From UBA6078 sp964468685 (GTDB lineage: Bacteria > Desulfobacterota > Syntrophia > Syntrophales > UBA2210), in assembly GCA_964468685.1 (NCBI GenBank), contig CAYXUH010000005.1, positions 1 to 31,652 on the forward strand: 31,652 bases of DNA, in the 5' to 3' direction. Shown here in pieces: positions 24,615 through 31,652 of the stretch. The first letter of the stretch is position 1. Every line of letters begins with the position of its first letter. A program made the translations under genes and the position numbers. Under the pieces are notes generated by a model. The model did not search any database, had not been told where the DNA came from, and was given only the letters and a program-made list of their open reading frames with translations.

Positions 24615-26036
24615 ATGAAAAGACACACTATTTACGTAACATTACTTCTCCTGTTTCTATCTTCGTGCGCGTGGCAGGGCGCGACAGTGGTCAATCCGGA
24701 CAATATCACGTACGCGCCCCTTCGCTTCGAACCCCCGAAGGCACCGAGAGTCGAACTTGAAAATGGAATCATCCTCTACATGCTTGAGGATCACGAGCTT
24801 CCCCTCGTGAATCTCTCTGCCGTTCTGCGGATGGGTTCCTACTATGATCCTCCCGGAAAAGAGGGGGTGGCGAAACTTACGGGGGCTGTGATCCGAACCG
24901 GGGGGACACGGTCCATGACCGGTGACCGGATAGACGAGGAATTGGATTTTATCGCAGGAATCATTGCTATCTCCGTGGGGACACAATCGTGCACCCTCTC
25001 CCTGTCTGTCCTTCAAGATGACTTCGACAAGGGGCTGAAGATATTTTCCGATATACTCATGAACCCGGCCTTCGCGGAGGAAAAGATAACCCTGGCAAAG
25101 GCCCTTGAGACGGAGGCGCTCAGCAGAATTCGCGACAATCCCCAGAAAACCGCTTTCAGGGAGTTCCGTCGCCTGATCTACCGCGGCGATCCCCGGGGAA
25201 AGCTCTCCTCCATCGAATCGGTCAAAAGCATGAAGCGGGACGACTTGGTGGCGCTTCACAAAAGGTTTTTCCACCCCTCCAATGTGATGATCGCCGTATC
25301 GGGTGACATACAAAAAGGAGATATGCTCGAAAAGATACGGGCCCGCCTGGGAGGATGGGACATACCCGGAGGGCCCGGGGGGATTCCTCCCCCCCCAGTG
25401 CATCCAGAGGCCTCACTGGATTATCTCTTTAAGGACACCCCTCAGTCCATCGTACTGGTGGGGCACCCCGCTCCCGGCAAGGAACATCCCGATTTCTACG
25501 CTTTCGAGGTGCTCGACTTCATCATTGGAAGCGGAGGTTTCCGCTCACGCGTGTTCGGTGAGGTGCGAAATAAACTGGGACTTGCCTACAGTGCCGGGAG
25601 CTTTTATTCTTCCCAAACACACTACGGGATCTTCGGCACTTACGCGATGGCGAACGCCTCTTCCACACTGGATGCACTGTCCGCCATGACAAATATCCTG
25701 GATGAGGTGAAAAACAATGGGGTTCGGTCCGAGGAACTGGCCTGGGCAAAAAAATCCATTATAAATAACTTCATCTTCTCCTTTGCCACGCCAAACGAGA
25801 TCGTCACGCGCCAGATGATGCTGGAGCATGATGGACTGCCCGATAATTTCTTGACAACCTACAAAAATAATATAGAGAAAGTAGCGTTAGGTGATGTGAG
25901 AGATGTCGCATCGCGCTTTCTCTCAAAAGAAAGCAGGGTCGTGCTTGTCCTCGGCGACAGAGAACGATTTGACAAGCCTCTCTCCTCGTTTGGCGATTTT
26001 CGTATGACTGAGGGTGGCACAGGGGACGGGGAGTGA
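24615..26036 (+). CDS. M16 protease homologue, non-catalytic lipoprotein subunit
   Basis: A 473-aa protein from the ATG at 24615, preceded by GAGGA about 9 bp upstream. The N-terminus MKRHTIYVTLLLLFLSSCAW is a lipoprotein signal with lipobox LSSC and lipidated Cys at 18, so the mature protein is membrane-anchored. The M16 fold is clear (VELENGIILYMLEDHELPLVNLSAVLRMGSYYDP, RFFHPSNVMIAVSGDIQ, LDFIIGSGGFRSRVFGEVRNKLGLAYSAGSFY), but the zinc motif HxxEH is replaced by GVAKLTGAVIRTGGT, so it cannot be catalytic alone. Its C-terminal half retains the RNKLGLAY motif that completes the active site of the partner. It probably forms a heterodimer with the upstream M16 protease. A C8 tract encodes PPPP near residue 262. 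Confidence 0.92.
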   Translation: MKRHTIYVTLLLLFLSSCAWQGATVVNPDNITYAPLRFEPPKAPRVELENGIILYMLEDHELPLVNLSAVLRMGSYYDPPGKEGVAKLTGAVIRTGGTRSMTGDRIDEELDFIAGIIAISVGTQSCTLSLSVLQDDFDKGLKIFSDILMNPAFAEEKITLAKALETEALSRIRDNPQKTAFREFRRLIYRGDPRGKLSSIESVKSMKRDDLVALHKRFFHPSNVMIAVSGDIQKGDMLEKIRARLGGWDIPGGPGGIPPPPVHPEASLDYLFKDTPQSIVLVGHPAPGKEHPDFYAFEVLDFIIGSGGFRSRVFGEVRNKLGLAYSAGSFYSSQTHYGIFGTYAMANASSTLDALSAMTNILDEVKNNGVRSEELAWAKKSIINNFIFSFATPNEIVTRQMMLEHDGLPDNFLTTYKNNIEKVALGDVRDVASRFLSKESRVVLVLGDRERFDKPLSSFGDFRMTEGGTGDGE

Positions 26037-26064
26037 CGCGAAGGGGCGATACAAGGGGTAGATC

Positions 26065-27327
26065 GTGGTCAACAGGGATCTCTTTAAACGGATCAGTAAA
26101 AGAATAGACTCGTACGAGAGCGATATGATAGCGCTCCAGATCGGTCTGACAGCCATACCGGCGCTGGCGCCTGAGAACGGCGGGAACGGTGAATACGAGA
26201 AAGCCCGCTATCTTCTGGAACGTCTTACCCAAATGGGGTTTCACAATATCAGGACGTTCGATGCACCCGACGAGCGGGTTGTCTTCACCTGCCGCCCCAA
26301 CATCATTGCCACCATCCCCGGGGAGAACCGCGGAAGGACCGTCTGGATCATCACACACATGGACGTTGTCCCCCCGGGAGAGCAAACGTTGTGGGATCAT
26401 GACCCTTACGAGGGATATGTGAAGGGGGGAAGGGTCTATGGCAGGGGGACGGAGGACAACCAGCAGGACCTCGTCGCGTCCATCTTCGCGGCCAAGGCCT
26501 TTCTTGATGAAGGAGTGACCCCCGGGCTCTCCGTAGGGCTTGCGTTTGTAGCCGACGAGGAGACATCGAGCAACAAGGGGCTTGTATACCTCCTCGGGAT
26601 GAAGAAAAAGCTCTTTAAAAAGGATGATATTATCGTTGTCCCCGACTTCGGTAATGAAGAGGGTTCGATGATAGAGGTGGCGGAAAAAAGCCTGCTGTGG
26701 CTACGCTTCAAAACAGTCGGAAAGCAATGCCACGCGAGCGAACCATCGCTTGGCAGAAACGCCTTCACAGCCGCGTCACACCTTGTCACAAGGCTGGGTG
26801 ATCTGTATCACATATTTGACAAGATCGATCCGCTCTACCATCCCCCTACGAGCACCTTCGAGCCCACAAGAAAGGATGCGAATGTCCCCAATATAAACAC
26901 AATTCCGGGGGATGATGTATTCTACCTCGACTGTCGCATACTGCCCGAATACGACCTCGTGGAGATCGTGTCGAAAATACGCGCCATGGCCGACGAAGTG
27001 GAACAGACATTTGACGTCTCCATAGACATAATTCCGGTCCAGGCCGTGGAGGCGTCCCCCCCCACGAACAGGGGTGCGCCGGTTGTGAAAATCCTCGCAG
27101 GTGCGATACGGGAGGTCTACGGGGTGGATGCCCTTGCCGGCGGGATCGGTGGGGGTACCGTGGCGGCGCCACTCAGGGAGAAGGGCTACCAGGCCGCTGT
27201 ATGGAGCAGGTTGGGAGGAGTAGCGCACCAGCCAAATGAAAACTGTATTATATCCAACATGATAGGAAATGCTAAGGTGTTCGCCCATCTCTTCCTGGGC
27301 GGATGTGAGAAAACACTTGATGAATAA
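26065..27327 (+). CDS. M20-family metallopeptidase (ArgE/DapE-like)
   Basis: A 420-aa zinc hydrolase. Metal ligands and catalytic residues are visible in order: first His in WIITHMDVVPPGEQTLWDHDPYEG, bridging Asp in VYGRGTEDNQQDL, catalytic Glu in VADEETSSNKGL, further Asp/Glu in VPDFGNEEG, and the last His in GGVAHQPNENCIISNM. A dimerisation lid domain is inserted (LLWLRFKTVGKQCHASEPSLGRNAFTAASHL to about residue 320). M20 enzymes deacylate N-acyl amino acids or cleave dipeptides; the substrate is unresolved. The start is GTG at 26065 after AAGGGGTAGATC. It follows the lipoprotein M16 gene by 28 bp and precedes the receiver gene by 10 bp, so it is probably in the same transcript and may finish peptide breakdown. 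Confidence 0.93.
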   Translation: MVNRDLFKRISKRIDSYESDMIALQIGLTAIPALAPENGGNGEYEKARYLLERLTQMGFHNIRTFDAPDERVVFTCRPNIIATIPGENRGRTVWIITHMDVVPPGEQTLWDHDPYEGYVKGGRVYGRGTEDNQQDLVASIFAAKAFLDEGVTPGLSVGLAFVADEETSSNKGLVYLLGMKKKLFKKDDIIVVPDFGNEEGSMIEVAEKSLLWLRFKTVGKQCHASEPSLGRNAFTAASHLVTRLGDLYHIFDKIDPLYHPPTSTFEPTRKDANVPNINTIPGDDVFYLDCRILPEYDLVEIVSKIRAMADEVEQTFDVSIDIIPVQAVEASPPTNRGAPVVKILAGAIREVYGVDALAGGIGGGTVAAPLREKGYQAAVWSRLGGVAHQPNENCIISNMIGNAKVFAHLFLGGCEKTLDE

Positions 27328-27337
27328 GGAGGCACGA

Positions 27338-27823
27338 ATGAAACAGCCGAACGTTTCAGGGGACGCAAAAAGCGTGGTCATTCTCGAAAAAGATGGCCGG
27401 TTCCTGGCGGATATCAAGGAGGCCCTGAAGGGCGATTCCGAGTTGAGGATCATCGGTGAGGGCGTGGATCTGCCCGGGGCAACCGCCCTTCTTATGGAGT
27501 GGATAGATGAGATGCCTGACATCATCGTCGCCGGTCTTGACCTCCTCAAGGAGGGCGTGGCGAGCGATGCCTCGGCCCTCATGGGGCTGAAGGAAAAGAT
27601 GCCGGGCACCAAACTGATCATCACGAGTGAGAGATACGCGGACGAAGAGATATTCCGGATGATACAAGAGGGAATACGGGGTTTCTTCCTCAAAGGGACA
27701 CCCGTCGTACTTATCACAAAATGCATACGGGTAGTGCTCTCCGGTGGGATGTGGATGGACAATGCGGTTATCGCCCGAGTCTTTGAAGAAGTGTCGAGCC
27801 GTAACGAGAAGGCCGGGGTATAG
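27338..27823 (+). CDS. Stand-alone atypical receiver-domain protein
   Basis: A 161-aa protein. The ATG at 27338 was chosen for the AAGGAGG ribosome site directly before it; the frame is open further upstream. It is a single CheY-like receiver fold without an output domain. Key positions are unusual: the acidic start is LEKDGRF instead of VDDHxxF, and the strand-3 motif is IIVAGLDLLKE with Asp68 two residues later than expected and no DxxMP. Ser97 and Lys119 (GFFLKG) are present. It is a close paralogue of the downstream LuxR-type regulator: 33 of 60 residues identical over 61-120 without gaps. It may heterodimerise with or titrate that partner; this is inference. No histidine kinase is nearby. 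Confidence 0.8.
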   Translation: MKQPNVSGDAKSVVILEKDGRFLADIKEALKGDSELRIIGEGVDLPGATALLMEWIDEMPDIIVAGLDLLKEGVASDASALMGLKEKMPGTKLIITSERYADEEIFRMIQEGIRGFFLKGTPVVLITKCIRVVLSGGMWMDNAVIARVFEEVSSRNEKAGV

Positions 27824-27921
27824 GGGCCGTTGGCTTGGGGGGGACGTATTGTGAGGTCCTTCCGGTTTTCCTAAACGAAGGAGTGGTATTCGCGGTTTAT
27901 TGTGTAATTAAGGAGGTTCTT

Positions 27922-28665
27922 ATGGAAAAGGAGCACGGGACTGAAGGGGGCACGACAAGGATTGTCATCTTTGATGGGGACATCACCTTTGTTGATAGCC
28001 TGAAGAAAACCATAGCGGCTGCCCCTGATATCGAGATTGTCGACATACGCGGGGATATCGAGGGCGCCAAAGAGTTCATACTCGGAGTCCATGAGCGGAT
28101 TGACCTGATCCTCGTCAGCTTCGACATACTCAAGGAAGTGGTGGCTTCGGACATGGGAACACTCGTCAAATTGAAGGCCAATTTCCCCGGAACCAGGGTC
28201 GTTGTCATGGGAGAGCGGTATGCCAAGGAGGAAATCTTCCGTATGGTGGAGGAGGGAATGAAGGGCTTCTTCGTCAAGGGGGATATCTCATCCGATTTTA
28301 TTATCAAGTGTATACGGGTAGTTGCGGCCGGACAGATATGGATGGACGCGAACCTCGTCAACAAAGTGTTTGAGGAGTTTTCTCGCTATTATAGTGAGGC
28401 CGAGGGGAAACTCCGATCGCCGTCGCCCGAAGAGACCGATCGGCTGGCTCTTCTCACGAAGAGAGAAACGGAACTGTTGGATCTCGTGTCTATGAGCCTT
28501 AAGAATGACGAGATAGCGGAGCGCCTATTCATCAGTACCAAGACGGTAAAGACCCACATACGGAATATCTTCGAAAAACTGGGTTCCAGAAACAGGGTGG
28601 ACGCCACCCTACTCTACATTGGGGCATCTAAGAGACAGGGGCAGATTGCAAACGTGGAGCACTAA
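27922..28665 (+). CDS. Atypical NarL/LuxR-type response regulator
   Basis: A 247-aa regulator from the ATG at 27922, with TAAGGAGG upstream. Residues ~12-125 are a receiver-like domain: FDGDITF at 17-23, LILVSFDILKE with Asp68, VVVMGERYA lacking the usual Thr/Ser, and Lys119 in GFFVKGD. A linker follows, then a LuxR/GerE helix-turn-helix at about 177-235: LTKRETELLDLVSMSLKNDEIAERLFISTKTVKTHIRNIFEKLGSRNRVDA. DNA binding is therefore very likely, while canonical phospho-activation is doubtful. It lies 98 bp after its receiver-only paralogue and ends 13 bp from the convergent ksgA stop. Targets are unknown; the gap upstream of either paralogue may hold autoregulatory sites. Confidence 0.9.
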   Translation: MEKEHGTEGGTTRIVIFDGDITFVDSLKKTIAAAPDIEIVDIRGDIEGAKEFILGVHERIDLILVSFDILKEVVASDMGTLVKLKANFPGTRVVVMGERYAKEEIFRMVEEGMKGFFVKGDISSDFIIKCIRVVAAGQIWMDANLVNKVFEEFSRYYSEAEGKLRSPSPEETDRLALLTKRETELLDLVSMSLKNDEIAERLFISTKTVKTHIRNIFEKLGSRNRVDATLLYIGASKRQGQIANVEH

Positions 28666-28678
28666 AAAATTCTAACGG

Positions 28679-29518
28679 TTATGAAGGCTCGGTTATTCGG
28701 GAAATGATCTCCGACAGCCTGCCGAATTCCTCTACCGTCAGCGTTTCCCCCCTTCTCCGTCCGTCTATCCCTGCCCCGGCAAGGAGCGCGGGAATATCCA
28801 CCTCCTTTGAGCGCAGGGCATCCATCGCCTTCATGTTGTTGGCAAGGGTCTTTCTCCTCATCGAGAAGGCTGCCTTTACCGTCTCAGTAAAGATTCTATG
28901 ATCTCCAAGCGGATACAGGGGCTCTTCACGCATCCCCATTCTAAAAACAGCTGAGTCCACCTTCGGTACGGGGTAAAAACAGGTGGCAGGGACCGTCATA
29001 AGCCGTGAGGCCACCGCATACATGGAGACGAGCACGGAAGGTATCCCGTATTGTTTTGTTCCCGGAGACGCCGTGATCCGGTCCGCGACCTCCTTCTGAA
29101 TCATCAACGTTGCCGAGAATATGTGTTTTCTGTATTCGATCAGACGGAACAGAATTTGCGATGATACGTTGTAGGGAATATTGCCGATGACCTGTATTTT
29201 CTCTCCGGCGGAGGAAAAATCGTAAGACAGGACATCAGTGTGGATTATTTCGATGTTGGGCATCTCGCCGAGTTCGCTTTGGAGAACCTCCACGAGCTTT
29301 GGGTCGATTTCGAGGGCTATGATCCTGCTGACCCTTGGTGCGATCATCGCCGTCATGGCACCCAGCCCCGCCCCGATCTCGACCACGGTGTCCCCCTCGC
29401 CGATTCCTGAAGATTCTACTATCCGGGAGGTTATGTTGTTGTCTACAAGAAACGATTGCCCCAGACGTTTTACCGGGTTGATATGGTGCTTTTTGAGAAT
29501 TCTAAGAGGAGATTCCAT
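28679..29518 (-). CDS. rsmA: 16S rRNA (A1518/A1519)-N6-dimethyltransferase
   Basis: A 279-aa KsgA/RsmA protein that dimethylates two adjacent adenines near the 3' end of 16S rRNA during small-subunit maturation. Seen: the N-terminal KRLGQSFLVDNNITSRIV, SAM-binding VVEIGAGLGAMTAMIA at 45-60, EIDPKLVEVL, IIHTDVLSYDF, and the catalytic NIPYNVSSQILFRLIEYR (N-I/L-P-Y/F motif). The C-terminal helical domain carries KAAFSMRRKTLANNM. The ATG at 29518 was chosen from the family N-terminus; the frame continues upstream through the repeat at 29546-29580, which is not coding. The gene is convergent with the LuxR-type regulator and follows tsaD on the same strand across a 168-bp gap. Confidence 0.96.
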   Translation of the reverse strand: MESPLRILKKHHINPVKRLGQSFLVDNNITSRIVESSGIGEGDTVVEIGAGLGAMTAMIAPRVSRIIALEIDPKLVEVLQSELGEMPNIEIIHTDVLSYDFSSAGEKIQVIGNIPYNVSSQILFRLIEYRKHIFSATLMIQKEVADRITASPGTKQYGIPSVLVSMYAVASRLMTVPATCFYPVPKVDSAVFRMGMREEPLYPLGDHRIFTETVKAAFSMRRKTLANNMKAMDALRSKEVDIPALLAGAGIDGRRRGETLTVEEFGRLSEIISRITEPS

Positions 29519-29545
29519 TTTTTCATCCGGTTCCGGAAAAAATTG

Positions 29546-29686
29546 TTTAGACAGGATTAACCGGTTAAACGGGATTAAAACATCCCAACCGCACAGGTCC
29601 AAGGTTGTTTTGCGCGCTCCCAACCGTGAACCCCAATCCTGCATACCCTGTCCGGATTCTTCGTTTCTATTCTGTCTAAGCTCCGC
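29546..29686. repeat. Diverged inverted repeat, GACAGGATTAAC family, copy C
   Basis: In the 168-bp gap between tsaD and rsmA, 29546-29580 reads TTTAGACAGGATTAACCGG followed by TTAAACGGGATTAAAA. At the other end, 29640-29686 read on the minus strand starts CTTAGACAGAATAGAAAC and contains GGACAGGG and GCAGGAT. The outer TTAGACAG-AT words are inverted relative to each other. Homology to copies A and B is clear in the left arm and poor in the right arm. The tsaD-proximal arm abuts the tsaD stop, so it may act as its terminator. Confidence 0.5.
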
Positions 29687-30685
29687 TCAATCGAGTGGCC
29701 ACCGGGATACCGCATTGAGATCGAGGTTGTCTTCCCTGCCTTCACACAGGAGGTTATTGCCGACGACGGCTATCATCGCCGCATTATCGGTACAGAGAAT
29801 CGGCGGGGGGACAAATATCTCGATTCCTGCCCCCTTCCCCCCCTCTAAAAACCGCTCGCGCAGCCGGCTGTTTGAGGCCACCCCGCCGCACACCACGACC
29901 CTTGGAACGCCGGCGTTTTCCGCAGCCGCTAGCGTTTTTTTGACGAGGACATCCACGATTGCTTCCTGATAGCTTGCGACGATGTCGGGTATCTCGTCCG
30001 CGGATATGGGTCTCTCTCTACCCTTTATATAGTTCAAGAGGGCCGTCTTCAGGCCACTGAAACTGAAATCAACACTCCCCCTCATCGCACGCGGGAAGGA
30101 TATGGCCGACAGGTTTCCCCCCTTCGCCAGCCGGTCTATTACCACCCCCCCGGGATAGCCGAGATCCAGCATCCGGGCTGCCTTGTCGAAGGCCTCCCCC
30201 GCCGCGTCGTCCCTCGTCTGCCCCAGTATCTGAAAGTCTCCAAAACTCCTGACGAGATAGATGTGGGTGTGCCCCCCCGAGACCACCAGGGCGATAAAGG
30301 GAAACTCTGGTTTTTTTTCGGCAAGGAATATAGCGGCGATGTGCCCCTCTATGTGGTTCACGCCCACAAAGGGTATGTCGGCCGCGAAGGCCACCGCCTT
30401 TGCCACCGAGAGGCCGACAAGGAGGGAACCCACCAGGCCGGGCCCCCTCGTGGCGGAGAGCCCTTCGATATCCCCCATCGACACACCGGCGTCGTCCAGC
30501 GCCTGCTGTGTCACCGGTATAATCGCCTCCATATGTTTTCGGGATGCGATCTCGGGGACAACGCCCCCATATTTGCCGTGGATGTCTATCTGTGACGCTA
30601 TGACGTTGGAGAGCATCTCCGAGCCGTCGGAAACCACCGCCGCCGCCGTCTCGTCACAAGAGGATTCTATCCCTAATACGAGCAT
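29687..30685 (-). CDS. tsaD: tRNA threonylcarbamoyladenosine synthase subunit TsaD
   Basis: A 332-aa protein (Gcp/Kae1 family) that transfers threonylcarbamoyl to A37 of ANN-decoding tRNAs, with TsaB and TsaE. Seen: MLVLGIESSCDETAAAVV at the N-terminus, IASRKHMEAIIPV, GPGLVGSLLVGLSVAKAVA, metal-binding HIEGH in GVNHIEGHIAAIFL, LVVSGGHTHIYL, FSGLKTALLNYIKG and the C-terminal GGVASNSRLRERF and CTDNAAMIA, with the last metal Asp. The ATG at 30685 matches the family N-terminus and has GGAG upstream; the frame is open for another 165 codons, which is not coding. It is divergent from nadB with a 117-bp gap and precedes rsmA on the same strand. Confidence 0.97.
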   Translation of the reverse strand: MLVLGIESSCDETAAAVVSDGSEMLSNVIASQIDIHGKYGGVVPEIASRKHMEAIIPVTQQALDDAGVSMGDIEGLSATRGPGLVGSLLVGLSVAKAVAFAADIPFVGVNHIEGHIAAIFLAEKKPEFPFIALVVSGGHTHIYLVRSFGDFQILGQTRDDAAGEAFDKAARMLDLGYPGGVVIDRLAKGGNLSAISFPRAMRGSVDFSFSGLKTALLNYIKGRERPISADEIPDIVASYQEAIVDVLVKKTLAAAENAGVPRVVVCGGVASNSRLRERFLEGGKGAGIEIFVPPPILCTDNAAMIAVVGNNLLCEGREDNLDLNAVSRWPLD

Positions 30686-30732
30686 TTCGTCTCCGGGGAA
30701 GCATTTCCCTAATGTAATAACAAACTTTGAAC

Positions 30733-30760
30733 TTGAAACTTGGCATGGATGGGGTATATA
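30733..30760 (+). promoter_or_regulatory. Putative promoter for nadB
   Basis: TTGAAA at 30733-30738 and TATATA at 30755-30760 are separated by 16 bp in the 117-bp region between divergent tsaD and nadB. The leader to the nadB ATG would be about 36 bases. Both boxes match five or four of six consensus positions. The short spacer is the main doubt. Confidence 0.4.
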
Positions 30761-30802
30761 GGAAAGCGGTTTGTTTGTAAATACAAAACAAGGATTCCAT
30801 GC

Positions 30803-31652
30803 ATGGAGAAAGAATACGATTTCCTGGTTCTGGGCAGCGGTATAGCGGGTCTCTCGTTTGCCATAAAAGCTGCGGACCTGGGAAGCGTCGCGGTTGTCAC
30901 GAAGAAGAGCAAGGTGGAATCGAATACGAATTACGCCCAGGGGGGGATCGCCGCTGTAACCGACAATGACGACACCTTCGAATCTCACATACAGGACACT
31001 CTTAAGAGTGGGGCGGGTCTGTGCAAGGAGGGTGTGGTACGATTTGTCGTAACGGAGGGCCCTGAGAGGATCAGGGAACTTATCGAGTGGGGAGTAAACT
31101 TTACGAAAATGGAGAACAGCGGTCCGGACGCCTACGACCTTGGACGGGAGGGCGGACATAGCCGCAGGAGGGTTCTTCATGCGGAAGACCTTACCGGCAG
31201 GGAAATAGAGCGGGCCCTGATCGAAAAGGCCGCTTCAAAGAAGAACATAACGATCTATGAAAACTTCTTCGCCATAGACCTCATCTGCAGATCGAAGATT
31301 ACCGGCGAAAAAGGACCGAAAGATCGATGTCTCGGGGCCTATGTCTTCGATGCCGACGGAGATGTCGTCCACACCTTCAGGGCGAAATTCGTCATGCTCG
31401 CCACGGGGGGATCGGGAAAGGTCTATCTGATCACCACAAACCCCGACATTGCGACGGGGGACGGCGTCGCCATGGCCTACCGCGCCGGCGCCGAAATAGC
31501 CAATATGGGGTTCATACAATTTCACCCAACCTGCCTCTACCATCCGGACGCGAAGTCCTTTCTCATAAGCGAGGCGGTGCGCGGCGAAGGAGCCAGGCTG
31601 AGGCTCAAAGACGGCACCACTTTTATGGAAAAGTACCACCCGATGGGAGCGC
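30803..31652 (+). CDS. nadB: L-aspartate oxidase, 3' end outside window
   Basis: The frame starts at ATG 30803 and stays open to the window end (283 complete codons, no stop), so the C-terminus is missing. NadB oxidises L-aspartate to iminoaspartate, the first step of de novo NAD synthesis, feeding NadA. The N-terminus YDFLVLGSGIAGLSFAIKAADLGSVAVVTKK is the FAD GxGxxG fold. SNTNYAQGGIAAV, DLGREGGHSRRRVLHAEDLTGREIERAL, ATGGSGKVYLITTNPDIATGDGVAMAYRAGAEIANMGFIQFHPTCLY and ISEAVRGEGARL match the fumarate reductase/NadB flavoprotein core, with the EAVRGEGA substrate loop. NadB rather than succinate dehydrogenase is favoured by TNYAQGGIAAV near the start. In anaerobes fumarate is the likely electron acceptor. 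An overlapping ATG at 30799 is out of frame. Confidence 0.94.
   Translation, partial: MEKEYDFLVLGSGIAGLSFAIKAADLGSVAVVTKKSKVESNTNYAQGGIAAVTDNDDTFESHIQDTLKSGAGLCKEGVVRFVVTEGPERIRELIEWGVNFTKMENSGPDAYDLGREGGHSRRRVLHAEDLTGREIERALIEKAASKKNITIYENFFAIDLICRSKITGEKGPKDRCLGAYVFDADGDVVHTFRAKFVMLATGGSGKVYLITTNPDIATGDGVAMAYRAGAEIANMGFIQFHPTCLYHPDAKSFLISEAVRGEGARLRLKDGTTFMEKYHPMGA

Noticed and set aside
25388..25396. C8 tract in the M16 lipoprotein gene as a phase-variation switch
   Set aside because: Runs of seven or eight identical bases recur in this GC-rich window (for example a C8 near 27056 in the M20 gene and a G7 near 27837), so this one is not special. No out-of-frame alternative is evident.
29519..29644. 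N-terminal extension of rsmA through the repeat region
   Set aside because: The family N-terminus begins at ATG 29518, and the upstream translation comes from repeat sequence.
30686..31180. 165-codon upstream extension of tsaD
   Set aside because: TsaD starts at the conserved VLGIESSCDET; the extension runs antisense to nadB and has no similarity to the family.
1..31652. GC-skew switch at 11 kb as independent support for a terminus
   Set aside because: Hand counts of sampled 60-base lines show G over C in plus-strand gene regions on both sides of the site (left, and again 21-28 kb) and C over G where genes are on the minus strand. The skew seen follows coding strand, so it does not separate replichores at this scale.

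Overview
The window is ordinary, densely packed chromosomal DNA of an anaerobic bacterium. The best guess is a Desulfobacterota / former Deltaproteobacteria lineage of the syntrophic or sulfate-reducing kind. This is inferred from gene content: indolepyruvate:ferredoxin oxidoreductase (iorAB), a stand-alone ADP-forming acyl-CoA synthetase alpha-type subunit, an archaeal-type phosphoglycerate mutase homologue placed directly after homoserine dehydrogenase, UPF0280 and DUF1285-like proteins, and M16 protease pairs. No prophage, insertion sequence, CRISPR array, tRNA or rRNA was found. There is no gene-free stretch longer than about 170 bp.

Layout. 1-3489 (+): a four-gene run with hom (5' end outside the window), a candidate homoserine kinase of the ApgM family, a hotdog thioesterase and a membrane-anchored TPR protein. 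3596-8300 (+): iorA-iorB, an exported TPR protein, an exported YidD-like protein and a CbpA-type DnaJ protein. 8400-9869 (+): acyl-CoA synthetase (NDP-forming) alpha-type protein. 9878-10150 (-): a small MIP18/DUF59-like protein. 10269-10934 (+): nitroreductase. 10935-11069: intergenic region between convergent genes, carrying a 28-bp sequence that looks like a XerC/XerD dif site. 11070-18705 (-): a tightly packed cluster read as dtd, DUF1285-like, guaB, dnaE, UPF0280 and patatin. 18739-20061 (-): UDP-N-acetylhexosamine 6-dehydrogenase. 20219-21091 (-): 3-hydroxyisobutyrate dehydrogenase-family protein. 21172-22599 (+): B12-binding radical SAM protein. 22731-28665 (+): small membrane protein, catalytic M16 protease, non-catalytic M16 lipoprotein, M20 peptidase, and two tandem atypical receiver proteins of which only the second has a LuxR-type DNA-binding domain. 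28679-30685 (-): ksgA/rsmA and tsaD. 30803-31652 (+): nadB, running off the right end with no stop codon in the window.

How the parts fit together. The left end supports threonine synthesis (Hom plus the candidate kinase). iorAB and the acyl-CoA synthetase fit energy conservation from 2-oxo acids and aryl or acyl-CoA thioesters. The minus-strand cluster mixes housekeeping functions (tRNA proofreading, GMP synthesis, DNA replication) with poorly characterised proteins. The M16 pair probably works as a heterodimer in the envelope.

Most notable points: (1) a strong dif candidate exactly where a long plus-strand run meets a long minus-strand run, suggesting the replication terminus; (2) three intergenic copies of a diverged palindromic repeat with core GACAGGATTAAC; (3) duplicated receiver proteins with degenerate phosphorylation motifs; (4) an exported YidD-like protein paired with a TPR protein; (5) the hom-ApgM coupling. 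I did not find a clearly novel defence or mobile system. Several CDS starts were placed inside longer open frames, using Shine-Dalgarno sequences and family N-termini.
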